The translations under genes were made by a program, and so were the position numbers. Below, one piece after another: positions 31,479-42,640 of a stretch of 44,342 bases of DNA. This DNA is from Dentipellis sp. KUC8613 (lineage: Eukaryota; Basidiomycota; Agaricomycetes; Russulales; Hericiaceae). Every line of letters begins with the position of its first letter. Positions within the stretch are counted from its first letter, which is position 1. The notes under the pieces are model-generated. The model saw only the letters and a list, made by a program, of their open reading frames with translations, was not told where the DNA came from and made no database searches. The stretch lies in the NCBI GenBank assembly GCA_002286715.1, contig NSJX01000047.1, positions 163,385-207,726 of the forward strand, written 5' to 3'.

Positions 31479-32611
31479 TCACGAGCAATACCTAACCAAA
31501 AGTGAGTCATGTAATTCGAGAACACGTTCAAGACAGCTTACCTCCGTTCGCCGAAATCGCCCAAGCCAGGGATGATGTATGCCTTTTCGTTAAGGCCCTC
31601 GTCAATCCAACCGGTGATCTGGCAAGGAGAGTTTTGGATATTTAGTGTTGATACAGGCGAACGATCATCGTGTCATACGCACCACGCGAAGCGCGGGATA
31701 TTTCTTGCAGAATGTCTGTAGACCCTCGGGCGAGGAGATCTATAGACAATCAGTATTGCGAACGATGAATGAAAGAGTGTAGCATACCAGGTTGATAAAG
31801 ATGATCCTTTCCTCCGGAACGCCGTGTTCCATGATCACTTCAACGGCCTTCATGGCGGAGCCTCCGGTAGCTGTAGAGGCCACAAGCATCAGAACATGAT
31901 AACACGGTGAAGCAATAGATAGCTACCGAGCATTGGATCGAGAAGCAAGACGTAACGCTTCGAGATATCCGGCGGAAGCTGTATACGACAAGATATTAAT
32001 AGGAGAGGAAACTACGGACATCTTCTATTCGTACCTTTGAGTAGAACAGCTTCGGCTGGGTTGTTTCTTCATCCTATTAAGAAGACGTAGGTTCATAAGT
32101 ATCCTGCTGACATAGTCGAAACAATTCACGTGCTCTTTGAATCAGGATCTTTCCGATGCGCACGCTACGACAGACTTCACGTAGGCCTGCCTCCATTGCC
32201 TATTATCCAGATGGCGCATGAGCGTCAAATTTTATTCATAGTCATCACTGGTAATGACGCACCTCGCCAGCACGAAGGATCGACACGCCGCATATTTTTC
32301 CCTCAAACCCAAGCCCCTCGTAGGTCGCACCCTGTGCAAGTATTGCTATAAAGACAGTCATGGAGTGGTATGCGATCAACAAAACGCACAGTTGGAGTCT
32401 GGACAGTCTTTTTGACAACGGGGAGGTGGTTGAGACCCTCCTCGACCAGCAATCGAATAATGCGATCCGAGTAGAACAGGAAGTCACCGCGTGACGTTGT
32501 CTTGTCGCGGATAATAGTGTAGAGGGCCTCCAATTGAGCGGTTCGGCGCAGCGTGATCACCGACGGCGGGGTGGAGATGTCCTGCGAGGCGGCGGGGGTG
32601 GAGGACGACAT
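31479..32611 (-). CDS. FUR1: Uracil phosphoribosyltransferase
   Basis: Model: complement of 31479-31491, 31542-31618, 31683-31739, 31788-31870, 31927-31978, 32035-32073, 32134-32199, 32263-32331, 32390-32611; nine exons, 225 residues. It converts uracil and PRPP to UMP in cytosolic pyrimidine salvage. Diagnostic blocks: LEALYTIIRDK, YSDRIIRLLVEEGLNHLP, GFEGKICGVSILRAGEAME, RSVRIGKILIQRDEET, QPKLFYSKLPPDI, the PRPP loop LLLDPMLATGGSA, and the uracil-site end IPGLGDFGERRYCS. The intron after LIQR has donor GCACGT, a GC-AG intron with weak consensus; GT alternatives break the frame. Very exon-dense (introns 47-64 nt). Loss of this enzyme gives 5-fluorouracil resistance in fungi. It sits between two MYND genes with no visible functional link. 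Confidence 0.94.
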
Positions 32612-33042
32612 GGTAGTTGATAAGAGCAATCGCTGCGTGCTGCAGGCGAGTCGATGGCCGACTGGCACTAGAGCTCGGATAGACGCTCACCCATATGTTA
32701 GGCGCCCATTTATTTTGCTATTGTCTTATCTTATCTCCAGGGCGTCTATACGTATCAGCCCGGTTGGTTCTTGAACTGCATCAGTGCACTTCGACCATTT
32801 TTCAACATCTTTCAAAGGCCCAGATCATCCTGGCATGTATTTATATCGGTACCCTACACCACTCATAGCATGTGTCGCTCTCTGTGGCCATGGGGTTCTG
32901 CTAATCGATATGTTGACTGACCGCAAAAAGGATATCTACTAATCAGGATCCGAAGAACATGCATATGCAGAACACGTTGGGAGATGTGACACCTCGCACA
33001 CCATTCTCTTCCCCCTTTCCCTACTTACGTGCTGTCTTCAAT
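32612..33042. other. Divergent promoter region FUR1 / M8
   Basis: 431 bp shared upstream region of FUR1 (minus) and M8 (plus). An in-frame ATG upstream of M8 (32959) exists, but the extra 28 residues are not matched in paralogues. No clear TATA box. Confidence 0.4.
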
Positions 33043-34176
33043 ATGGATCATCACTTCGTTCCAGTCGTTCGCGGGGCGAGGACGAGCTTGCTTGGCCGCA
33101 TTAGCCGGACAGACCGCACTAGCATATGCCATGCTTGTAGCCAAGTGATCAACACATCTCATATTCGTCGTTGCAAGCGTTGTAAGACTACTGTCTATTG
33201 CAGTAAGCGATTTCGCCCCCCTCTTCCAGAACCAGTATCGATATCTATCTCGTATAGGCGATGCGTGCCAACGTACTGATTGGAAGAGTCGACATAAGTA
33301 GGTGGTCTTCGATTTCGACCCAGTGCTTCAACCCGCTATTGTATGACACACTATCTGACCGGCCGAGGATCACCGTTCTTCAGGTCTCGGTGTCAAACGT
33401 TGAAAAAGAGCACTGCCATAGAACATGAGGCCCGCGAGACCCTACTCCGCAATCTCGAAGAAAAACACCCTGGCGAGTCTCACCAACAAATTCGCGAACG
33501 CGAGAGGGGCCTCTATCAAGAATGGTTTTTTCGGTATCGAAATACTCTCCAGAAGGCCGCGTTAAGCTACCTAGCGCAAGGTCCTCCTCGAGACCCCCTG
33601 GAGAGCCGCAATATGGACGACTACATGGTCGTTCTGTACAATCGCCCTCGGCCCACGCTTTCCGATAATCCTGCGTTGAATTTCACCCTCGTCGAAGGTG
33701 AATTGGTCTACATGAAAGGGGAAAACGCTGAACAGGCCGAGAGTTATGGAATGACTCCCGCACTGCACGCTGGGGTACCACTCTGGACATTCCGGATGAT
33801 GGAAAGAGGCCTCACGGGGCGCCTCATCAACGCGGTCTCGTTTATGTGTCGCTATCACCAGTTTTGGCTCTACGAAGCGGCCCCCATATTTGTCCCGGAC
33901 CCGAAGACGCGGGTCCTCTTGCCACCCAGCCAGATGCGACAGGTGGAACCACGGCGGCAGTTTGCTGCTTTTCAGGCGATGATACTGCGGGGTCATGCTC
34001 TTGGCCCCAAAGGTGTCCGCGCGGACATCGACGCCGATTACAAGGTGGGGGGAGTGGTGAAGGTCGGGGAAAAGTGGGAATGGAAGCAGCTGAGCGAGGA
34101 GGAGTGTCGGGAGGCGGGATACTTGGAGTTTCCTGGCTTCGTGCCGATCTTGTTTTCGGATTATATATTCTGGTGA
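33043..34176 (+). CDS. MYND zinc-finger protein M8
   Basis: Model: 33043-33202, 33258-33297, 33384-34176, giving 330 residues. The finger is complete: CHAC, RRCKRC, VYCSDAC, RHKSRC. Exon 2 is 40 nt as in M4, and the donor of intron 2 is GTAGGT, so M4 and M8 form a distinct sub-branch (inference). The C-terminal domain is the most diverged of the intact members: the FPDLTGW block is absent (DPLESRNMDDYMVVL), while FQAMILRGHALGP and EEECREAGYLEFPGF are kept. The C-terminal residues after FPGF are hydrophobic (VPILFSDYIFW) instead of the usual VVGS..QVS, so the true 3' end may differ through an unseen splice. Confidence 0.78.
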
Positions 34177-34394
34177 GTGCTCTGCAAGGCATGATTATCG
34201 GTGGGAAGGATGGCCACTTATTCCTTGCACAGAATTGAAGTCGCAATGGATATGGCACCCTCAATCGAGGCTTGGGATCAGAAGACGTCAGGAGGTATTT
34301 GGTGTAACCTAGTTTGGATGTCCTGCGGTACGAATGGTTGTTGTAGGACTTAGATGCGAATATATCACTTGCGAACGTGATTCATTCCTTACCT

Positions 34395-35814
34395 TCACTG
34401 GCTACTACTTTCAGACTTTTGGATCTCGATAATGGAGTCGATAGTCTCCTCCATGGTCTCTTGCCATGTCTTGAACGTCTTTATCCCAAGAATTCTGTCC
34501 GCGCTGCTGACATCGAAGTTCACGTATGTCTCCGGATCCTCTGGCGCTGACGACATGTCGGGCAGCCTGCTTCGAAGTGCCGGTCTCGTCTGGGCGATGT
34601 GTTCCACCGATGCCTTCAGCAAAATATATCCGCTGTTCATGATAACGCGCTTGGGCCCGGACGAAGACAGGGGATTCAGTGCGAGGACATGTGCGCGTGC
34701 CGCGTCGGAGACGTGTACGAATGCGGGGAACATGTAGCTCAAGCTCTTCGCGAGCTCGCTGAAAGGCCGCCCCTCGAAGCCGTTGATCTGCCTGTAGAAA
34801 TAGCGGTTCGTTCCGTTCTGCATAGACCTCGAGGCATCAATGTGGTGTGGGCTGTGTGGTCCGAAGATCCAGGAGCAAAGGGCTGTGATGCAAAGTCAGA
34901 AATTATGCATAAGGCGACTAAACAGTCGGAGAAAAAAGCACGTACCGACAACGACGTCGATTTCTGGATGGTCGTGCGCAAATGCCCACACTTACTGCTC
35001 TGTGAGCTTTTTCGCCACGGCAAACACTGTGAACCGATCGGCGTTGGGCTGCAGTGCGTCTTCGCGGGTACGAGGGTTCCAGCCTAGTCACGGTTAGATA
35101 TAACTGATCAATCCGCCCGTTCCTCCACCCGTAAACTAGCGGTCACTGACAGGTCTCGTCAATCACGATGTCCTTCCAGATGTCTCCAGGCTCGAGCAGA
35201 GCGGAGGCACTTGCCGTGACCACAATATTTTTTACGCCGGCGGCCGCGGCGGCATCCAGCACCCTTCTCGTGCCTTGCACTTTGCTCTGACAACTTCCTT
35301 TCAGAATGCACGGACAGAGATGCTGTGGGTTTTGAGCCCATGACCTACCTGAAGGAGAGCTTCTGTACTCCGGTCTTGAGATAATGTAGCGGCGACATGA
35401 ATCAAAGCCGTGACACCTAATCAATCACGATTGTGCCGCTTGAGCGGTAGTAAATGCCAGAGCAGCGGAGAATTCTGACCAGTCAGAGCCGCTGTCAGAT
35501 CAGACGTGGCGATATCGTCTACGACTGCAACTTCAAACTTGTCCCCGTAGGCGGAATATGCTTCCCGAACGGCGTCAGCCTTGGGGGAGCGCGCGGTCCT
35601 AGTAGGCACTTGTTGTAGTCTGATGTCTAAAGAAAGGGGTGAGATAGTACTGACCCTCGAACTCTGTAGCCTGCATCAAGGAGCTGGTCTATTACGTGCG
35701 TAGCAAGAAAGCCGGACGCACCTGTGACCTGTGGCAAGAGTAGATAGAACGGATCGTTGGCGGTAACAACAGGAGGTCCCTGGATACAGTACATACCAAT
35801 ACAATTTGCGACAT
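34395..35814 (-). pseudogene. NAD(P)-dependent short-chain/extended reductase, apparently broken
   Basis: Exons by frame: complement of 34395-34882, 34946-35083, 35151-35286, 35349-35416, 35480-35598, 35655-35728, 35797-35814; 346 codons if one internal stop is read through. It starts MSQIVLVTGASGFLATHVI, a Rossmann G-x-x-G-x-x-A motif of the extended SDR type (dihydroflavonol-reductase/Gre2-like), and carries GVTALIHVAA, VLDAAAAAGV and WIFGPHS. Two defects: the catalytic YxxxK is FAVAK, so the Tyr is Phe, and a TAA at 34992-34994 interrupts the conserved stretch between LTEQ and VWAFAHDHPEID. The TAA overlaps a GTAAGT, but removing the 32 nt to the next AG breaks the frame and would delete conserved sequence. 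Either a recent pseudogene or a sequencing error. Convergent with M8. Confidence 0.65.
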
Positions 35815-36820
35815 GAAGCCGAAAAGAGGGATCAGTGGCCAGCAGCTAGGTGCGCTTGAGACTGGGCTTGGGTCCCGCGGGACGTAATTGACTTTGGAGA
35901 TAAGTAGTAAGGTTGACAGGACAATATATCATGTTTATCGTGATCTTAGATACTCGCCCGGGATGACAAATCATTGGGCATGGAGATAAATGCAGGGAGA
36001 ACATTGGCGTGTAGGAATGATACACATTCAGTAATATTCAGTACTAAGTTATATCAGTCGCAATGCAATGGACATGAAATCAAGGTACCAAGGTCGTATG
36101 CGTTGAACGCAGACACAGACCGCAATTTATATGAAGGCACTACGTGTGATTATCACCGCTCTGGAACAAGAGGGTCCGAGAGTGTGGCCAACAAAGAGTT
36201 GAAAATCTTCTGCCAGCCATTCAAATTGTTCGGATAGTATAGACAAACCACGTCCAGTCTGCTTGTCGCCATGGTGGAATTGGTTTCAGTTGTATCCCCT
36301 CGCACAGCAGAAATATTCCTAACAACGCACCGCCTTTCCACGGACATTCTTGACACCGGTAGTTGACCATGAACGGAGTCCTAAAGCCTTCAGTGCTTCA
36401 TGGAGAAGCCGAGATCCCGCGTAGTTGCGCGGGCCGTCCGTCATCACATATACGAAGCTTTACTCACGTACTTTACAACCCGGACTTCGCCCGGACTTTG
36501 TGATTAACTTACCGTGCACAACGGCGTTCTTACACAACGGCGTCGTAAGTAACTCCGAGGTAGCAACTGTCTCTGAGGCGACCGCAATACCCTTGGACAT
36601 AGGGAAAGTTCAGTCTGAATTACAACAGGTTTCCGAGACACCGGGATTCGTAGCATACTAGGATTCGCAGACATGAAGATCTTTCAAATGCGATGAGTTG
36701 GGCAGAAGACAGTCTTGAGATTGAAGATGCTGATGCGTGCTGAAGACTGCCGCGTCGCCGCCGGCGCCAACGACGAAGAGAAACGCGTCGCGTCCGAGAA
36801 AGGAAACACACCTTCCTCAA
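35815..36820. other. Spacer between the reductase and SCO1
   Basis: About 1 kb with the reductase promoter side and SCO1 promoter. AT content is higher than in neighbouring genes; only short open frames. No repeat, RNA gene or TATA box could be assigned. Confidence 0.35.
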
Positions 36821-37811
36821 ATGAACGCCACCAAGGTCGCCCTCAGGCCGCTGCGCCTCCCGCTCGCCCGCCCGCCGCACGCGCGCCCCCTCTCCCTCGC
36901 ATCATGGCGGGCGCAGCGTAGAGCAGTCGACGGACGTAGATGGTACTCTGAAGAGGCGCCAAAGGCGAGCTCGGCCTCGAATGCACAGCGGGACAAGTCT
37001 GCCGTCGGGGTGAGTCTGCTGCATTGTCTCATAGGGGTCGCGCGTTGATGAAGCCGCGCGGAAGGTGTTCACGCCAACGGCGGCGGCGCTGTTCGTGCTT
37101 GCGGGCGCGGGGCTGTTCTTCTACTTCCGCTGGGAGAAGCAGCAGCTCATCGAGCGCAGAGGTGCGTCAGGCTTGCGCACGTTTGTCAGCGTGCTCATGT
37201 TCGCCCAGAACGCGAGAGGGAGTCCCGGTCTGTGGGGCGCGCGCATGTGGGCGGACCGTTCCAGATGACCGCACATACGGGGCAGCCGTTCTCGGAGAAG
37301 GACCTGCTGGGCAAGTGGAGCCTCATATACTTTGGGTTCACGAACTGCCCCGATATTTGCCCGGAGGAGCTGGACAAGATGAGCGCGGCGGTTGAGGAGC
37401 TCGGTGCGTGTGTTGAGCGTGTTTCTGCTGGGCTTGGGGCTTAGGCTCGTTGTAGACAAGGAGTACGGCCCGATCGTGCAGCCCATATTCATCTCGGTGG
37501 ACCCCGCACGCGACTCGGTCGCGCAGGTGAAGAGTTACGTTGCGGATTTCCATCCGCGCCTCATTGGGCTCACGGGCGACTATGCGACGGCCAAGGCGAC
37601 GTGCAAGGCGTATCGTGTGTACTTCTCCACCCCGCCGGACGCGAAGCCGACGGATGACTATCTCGTCGACCACTCGATCTTCTTCTACTTCATGGATCCC
37701 GATGGGAAATTTGTTGACGCATTTGGGAAGGCGACGACGGTGGAGCAGGTCGTGGAGCGGGTGAAGAAGGAACTGGGTGAGTGGAAGGAGGAGAGGGGGA
37801 AGTTGACGTAG
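36821..37811 (+). CDS. SCO1: SCO1-like copper chaperone for cytochrome c oxidase
   Basis: Model: 36821-37009, 37065-37161, 37209-37403, 37456-37811, giving 278 residues. It delivers copper to the CuA site of cytochrome c oxidase subunit 2 at the mitochondrial inner membrane. The Arg/Pro-rich N-terminus looks like a mitochondrial presequence. A single membrane segment follows (about 69-84, [14 protein letters not shown]), then a charged linker and the thioredoxin-like SCO domain: [24 protein letters not shown] with the copper ligands C142 and C146, ISVDPARD, and the third ligand H233 in [14 protein letters not shown]. The 55-nt first intron (37010-37064) was preferred over a 25-nt alternative. 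An in-frame ATG at 36737 upstream is possible but not needed. Convergent with RPN10. Confidence 0.9.
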
Positions 37812-38034
37812 GTCACTTCGAGCGTATTGACATTGCAGCATCATATCTCCCCTCATCTGTAGCATATATTATCAAGTAGTAATTGCATCTAACTTCACTC
37901 ACGAATTGTCGACTTTGTAGTATACACTCGGGATCGACCAGCAGACTAAGATAACGTGGTATGGAGATGCTAAAACAATGCAGTTTGAAATACAGGCGCC
38001 AGTGTCTCTTCCTCATGGATGCATCGCGGCAGCA

Positions 38035-39248
38035 CTACTTCTTCTCGCCCTCCTCCATGCTCATCTGGATCGCCCGTGCGATCATCTCTTCCTCCGTCAG
38101 CTCCTCGTCCTCTCCTGACCCTGCTGCTGGCGCCGGCGCGCCTCCCGCGTCGGTCATCTCGACATCTGCCCCTTGCTGCGATAGCGCGATCGCCTCCTGC
38201 AGCTCGGCGTCTTCATCTTTCGGCGCACCTGCGGCAGCAGGTTGTGGTGTGGTTGATGAAGGTGCAGCAGCAGGGGTAGAAGTGGATGCAGGGGGGTTGG
38301 CGGCCGCGGCGGCAGCAGCAGCGGCAGCTTGGCGAGCTGTCTCTTCCTCGACGGACATACGCAGTGCCTGCGCGATCGTGAGCACGAAGCCTCAACAAAG
38401 CAGTGTGTTAAACGCACCATGGCAAGTTCCGGGTCGAGACTTGGGTCTACGCCAAACTCGAAGTTGGCTCCTCCTGCACTGCTGCCTGCAGCAGCAGGCG
38501 CACCACCCATGGCTTCTTCAGGGATGTTGCGGTCTGCAGCGAGGAGTGTGGAGCCATTGATGATGTCAGAGAGGGTGTGTGGGCCGGTGGGAATGGCAAG
38601 GTAATGTCTGGACATGAAGAGGTACGATTAACATTAAGCAGGGCTAGGAAAGGCAGTACGCACGAGTTGTCGCCGCTGTTTGCTGCCTCGACAAATGCAC
38701 GAAGGACACTGCGTCCGCCTTCACCACTTTCCTCAATCCCGTCCCCGAATGCGATGACGTCGAGCGCGACGTTGTTCTTCTTGAGTCGTTTAGCGAGGTG
38801 CACGAGCACGCGCTCGTCTGCGGACTCTTCGAGCGGTGAACCGACAAACACAACAATTCGTTGGCGCAGGTTCTTGTTCTGTCGGTGCTTCAATGCGAGC
38901 TGGGCGACCGCGATGGCAGTCTGTATCGTCACACTTCCACCGAGTTGCTTGGAAGCTTTGTGCAGCGCCTTTGCGATCTCGCCGAGTTCCTTGTTGTGCG
39001 TGACTAGCACTTCTGGACTACGTGTGGCCCGGTGTGAGCGCGCATATGAAGGAACAGAAGAGACACGAGGCGTACGCTTTGTTGGCCATGGTCATGACGC
39101 CGACGGTGTTTTCTGGATTGGAGTCGATCTTGGCCAGGAAGAGCGTGTTCACGGCATCGCTCTGCGCATCATAACGCGTGGGCTGGTAGTCGCCGTTCCG
39201 CATGTACTCGGAGTTGTCAATCACGATCATGGTGGCCTCGAGCGGCAT
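38035..39248 (-). CDS. RPN10: 26S proteasome ubiquitin receptor subunit RPN10
   Basis: Model: complement of 38035-38367, 38418-38607, 38664-39017, 39076-39248, giving 349 residues. Subunit of the proteasome regulatory particle that binds polyubiquitin chains. The VWA domain (about 1-190) starts MPLEATMIVIDNSEYMRNGD and contains VGVMTMANKAPEVLVT, VFVGSPL and ALDVIAFGD. The C-terminal half carries three candidate ubiquitin-interacting motifs: ALRMSVEEE, DAELQEAIALSQ and EEEMIARAIQMSMEE, separated by Ala/Pro-rich linkers including a ten-Ala run. This is longer than yeast Rpn10 (one UIM) and closer to the animal S5a layout. It shares a 0.5-kb divergent promoter with the small gene at 39746. Confidence 0.94.
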
Positions 39249-39745
39249 GGTGGGCAAGTAGGGGGAGGGTAAGGGAGAGAATGCGTCGGGCGTCGAGGCG
39301 GGCAATGAGCAGACGCGTCAGCTCGCGGTCGCGTTTGGTGTTGTTTGGCGCGGAGCCATATTGGAGCGTAGGCGTGTCTCGTGTGGCTTTGCTCCCGCCC
39401 GCCATGCTTCATATCCTCCGAAACCACCCTGCTCTTGCTCTTCACTCTTGCTTTCATCTTCCAACCGCAGCCCATATACCATAGACCATATCACAGAAGA
39501 CACAGTCATTGCCATCGTGTGGTCAGTGCCTCACTCATCCATTCTTATCGGTTCGGGCTATGCTGACCGCAGCTGACTTGCTCATTTGACCGAACATCAG
39601 GCAGGCGTCTGGACTCTCATTCGCCGCACCGTTCGCACACGGACTGAACCTTCCCCTTCTGCAACTCCAGCATCGCTTCTCTTGGCAGATCTCTTTATAT
39701 CCTTGCGGCAGATCCGTCTGGAACGTCCTGTTTGCCGGTATCGCC
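39249..39745. other. Divergent promoter region RPN10 / small GYDAD protein
   Basis: 497 bp. No proteasome-type GGTGGCAAA element was seen. An open frame runs into the next gene from upstream (through about 39600-39745), but without conserved content, so it is treated as leader. Confidence 0.4.
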
Positions 39746-40493
39746 ATGAGTCGCTGGTCACAACATAACGAAGTCAGTCCCGGTCTCGGATATAGCGCCT
39801 CTCTCTTCTCAACCATGACCACCGTACAGGACGCCACTCGTTTGCCCAAAGGTCTGCAGCGTACGGGCTACGATGCAGACGCCGAGCGGTATGCGTTCAA
39901 GGACGAGGAGGGCAAGAAGTATGTTGGCCCCCCGGGCGAGGCATACGGGCGCATAGTCCCCGAGAGCCAAGCTCAGTACGAGCACCTTGCGAAGGGGAAC
40001 GGGGAGAAGCTGCATGGTATGTTATCGTGTCGCGTGCTATCTTTTTGATGCATATTGACGCTCGGCGCTAGTCCCTCCGCACAGACCTGTCTACTTCGCC
40101 GAGAAGCCCACGAACATCGTGGTCAACCCGTTCATCTCCCCGGCAGACAGTCCTCCCTCGACCCCCACTTCGCCCACTGCTGTCCGCCGATCGCCATATG
40201 ACCACAGTATCGTGCCGAACACGTTCGCCGACATCCTCCCGCCGCACCTCATTGGCACGGCCCCGCCGATCGGGCAGACCAAGTCGTCCCATCACCAGCA
40301 CAGTCGCCGTGACTCAGATGGCGGCTCGCCCACTCATTCCCCGCCCTCATCACCCAAAAAGAAGGGTAAAATCTCCTTCAAGGCGGGTGCGCGCGCGATC
40401 GGCCGCAGCCTCTCCATGGCGAAGCACCACGATAAACAGCGCTCGGATGACCACCGGGCGGCTATTCAGTACGAGTCTGTGAGGGAGGAGTAG
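39746..40493 (+). CDS. Small basidiomycete protein with GYDAD motif
   Basis: Model: 39746-39772, 39830-40016, 40072-40493, giving 211 residues. A 9-residue first exon (MSRWSQHNE) is joined by a 57-nt intron to DATRLPKGLQRTGYDADAERYAFKDEEGKKY, followed by GPPGEAYGRI. This R/K-LP-x-G-x-x-R-x-GYDAD-x-x-x-Y-x-F-D pattern is recalled from basidiomycete proteins of this size that are sometimes labelled CBM50-related, but no LysM repeat is visible, so function is unknown. After the motif the protein is Pro/Ser-rich and low-complexity (SPADSPPSTPTSPT, PPSSPKKKGK) with a basic RAIGRSLSMAKHH segment. No signal peptide or membrane segment. Confidence 0.75.
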
Positions 40494-41690
40494 CAGCGGG
40501 TCGGATGGTGCGCCCCTTTGGAATCGGCTTGACATTTTTCTTGTATGACCATGTGCTTCGTGACTATTTCCCCCGGCTTTCTTACTTAGAGTGTTGTGTA
40601 TTTTGTGCCTTGTGTTCGATCTATAATTTTTTTACCCTCTTGCCGAAGGCTGAAGTGTCTCGTAAGGTCTCAAGTGGTGTTGACTGAGACCCGTTGGTCT
40701 GGATTGGCATGCACCCCCATTGCAATAAGTCCAGTCTGGGACGACATCGACGTGATGTCCCTGGCGCGTCGGCGCGTCAGCACGCTGGACTTCTTAGGGT
40801 GATATACGCTAGTGCTTAGATTGGTAGACACCAAACAGGACTATCAATCTGTTCGACAATACTATGGTAGGCCTTGATGCTGGGAAGCATTAGGGTGTCG
40901 GATATATTTGTGTTCTCAGCCGCAGGAAGTGTCTCACCCACCCGCCTGGTTGCAGCAACGAAAGTGAAAACCAAGTGTGAGTGTGAGTGCTCCGTACTAT
41001 CGCGGTGTGCCCTGGAGCTAGAACTCGTACACCAGTCGAACCTCTTTCGTGAGTCGGTCATGGTCGCCCATACTCTGCCCCAATACCAGGCAAAGAACTA
41101 GGCCTACAGCTGGGTCTCGGATCGCGTCGTTGTTGCATGCGCGGATGTGCCGCGGAAGCGCTCGAGGGCGCGGTCGTCCTTGCCCGCGACACGCGGATAA
41201 AACCTGAGGCCTGGTGGATGTAGATACCCGGCGCCGCTGTTAGACAAGTGCGGCGACGCGGTGGGCGTGAAGAGACCGCCCCGCGTAGCGGGACGGACGT
41301 GAACGACGGATGTCGTGAGTCGCGCGACGTGACTCGGACCGGCACGACATGCGCGTGTCCGTTCCGCGCCGTCTGTGTTCTTCGCCGGTGCACCGCCCTT
41401 GGGTGACTATGTCCGCGCGGGGTCTACTTAGTTTCGGACGAAGTGTCTTCTGTCTCCGTTTGACGGGGAGGCTGAGAAGGGATGGGGCGGGAGGCGGGCG
41501 TACCGCCTCTGGGGTCGGGGCCGCGGGTATCCTGAGAAAACATGTGACACTGCAGAAGAGGGGCGGCATGTTGCAATTCCTGTTGAGTAATCATATGTTA
41601 TGGGCACCTCTACAGCCAAAAAGACATGCACACATCAGACAAAAGGACACTTGGACCAGAAGTTACTAGTGAGGAGTGGGCTGGCAAGCA
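40494..41690. other. Gene-free GC-mixed segment
   Basis: About 1.2 kb following the last recognised gene. Open frames of 65-110 codons on both strands (for example 41240-41569 minus, 41349-41669 plus) are Arg-rich, overlap each other and show no domain. It marks the transition to the repeat-rich right edge. Confidence 0.4.
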
Positions 41691-42130
41691 GCAGGTTCTG
41701 ACTCATCTCTGAGGGTGCATACATCATGGTCCCAACCTCTTACCAACAGAAACATAATCAAATTTCTGCAAATATGTGTATGTCACTTTTGTTTAAGACA
41801 ATACACAGACTGAGATAAGATATGGCATGCCCAAAAGCCACACATTTATGTAATGAGGCTGTGCAGGCATGGGAACCCGCCAATTTGCTTGGGCATGACA
41901 CCCTTCCTGTGGTTTGGGGGGAATCCAAGGGGGGGGGGGAAGATAAATGATCCATAAGGGAGGTGTACTAAGCAAAATGATGCATGTTACAGACAGAGAA
42001 CTCAACGAAATAGTAGCAAAGACATCGGGGACATATGGGAGAGAATATGCTCACTGTGAGGATCAAACTCAGCCACCTTTGTGAAAACAAAAATTCAAAC
42101 AGGGACACTTGCCACTAGGCCATCAACCTT
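41690..42130 (-). mobile_element. tRNA-derived SINE-like element
   Basis: On the minus strand the sequence starting near 42128 reads like a tRNA-derived Pol III head. GGTTGATGGCCTAGTGGCAA contains a matching A box (TGGCCTAGTGG, 42112-42122 complement), and about 41 nt further on GAGTTTGATCC (42060-42070 complement) fits a B box. Downstream is an unrelated body with a C-homopolymer run (11 G on the plus strand, 41929-41939). No cloverleaf can be folded with confidence, so it is not a functional tRNA. The 3' boundary (taken near 41690) and target-site duplications are not determined. Confidence 0.55.
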
Positions 42131-42407
42131 CATGTTGATGTCACTCTCAATGCACTATATTGTGTTTGCTGTGCAGTACTGTACACACTCACTCTGAGCA
42201 CGGTGATGCAGCATCACCACAGCATGAGTCACTTCACTCACTTCAACTCCAAAAAATGCCAAAATTGAATAAGGAAGGTCTGCTCTTTATGTCCACAGAC
42301 TCCAATGCTTTCTTGAAGCTGAAATTCCACCTTTATCATGCTTTCAAGCATTCTCTGAGCTCAAGGAAGGCACATGTACTGTCACATGTGTATTACATGA
42401 CCCTACT

Positions 42408-42443
42408 AACATCTGAAAAAATAAAGATTTACATAGCCACCAC
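42408..42443 (+). repeat. 36-bp repeat, left copy
   Basis: Begins AACATCTGAAAAAATAAAGA and ends AGCCACCAC. It matches the last 36 bases of the window with a single C/T difference. The copies are about 1.9 kb apart in direct orientation, suggesting a flanking repeat or the same dispersed family inserted twice. Confidence 0.85.
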
Positions 42444-42640
42444 CAGGCTGTGGTTATGTATGCTATGTGTCCTATGAAACAAGATGCCCTGCTATGGATG
42501 ATTCCATGGCAGCCATAGCAGCCATAGCTGGCAGAAGCATCTCTATAGCAGTAGTGAACATCTCCATAGCAACTATAGGCTGTATAAATTCTCTCAAGGA
42601 TCCATAGCCTTGTATAGCTACTACTATGTCTATGTTACCT
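42440..42640. repeat. ATAGC-word-rich segment
   Basis: CCATAGC, CTATAGC and their reverse complements GCTATGG / GCTATAG recur many times in 200 bp on both strands, so local foldback is possible. No unit of fixed length is evident. It directly follows the left 36-bp repeat. Confidence 0.5.

Noticed and set aside
34964..34995. 32-nt intron that would remove the TAA in the reductase
   Set aside because: Far shorter than all other introns here, out of frame, and it would delete a conserved WAFAHDHP segment.
37010..37034. 25-nt intron in SCO1
   Set aside because: Too short for a spliceosomal intron; the next AG at 37063-37064 gives a normal 55-nt intron in frame.
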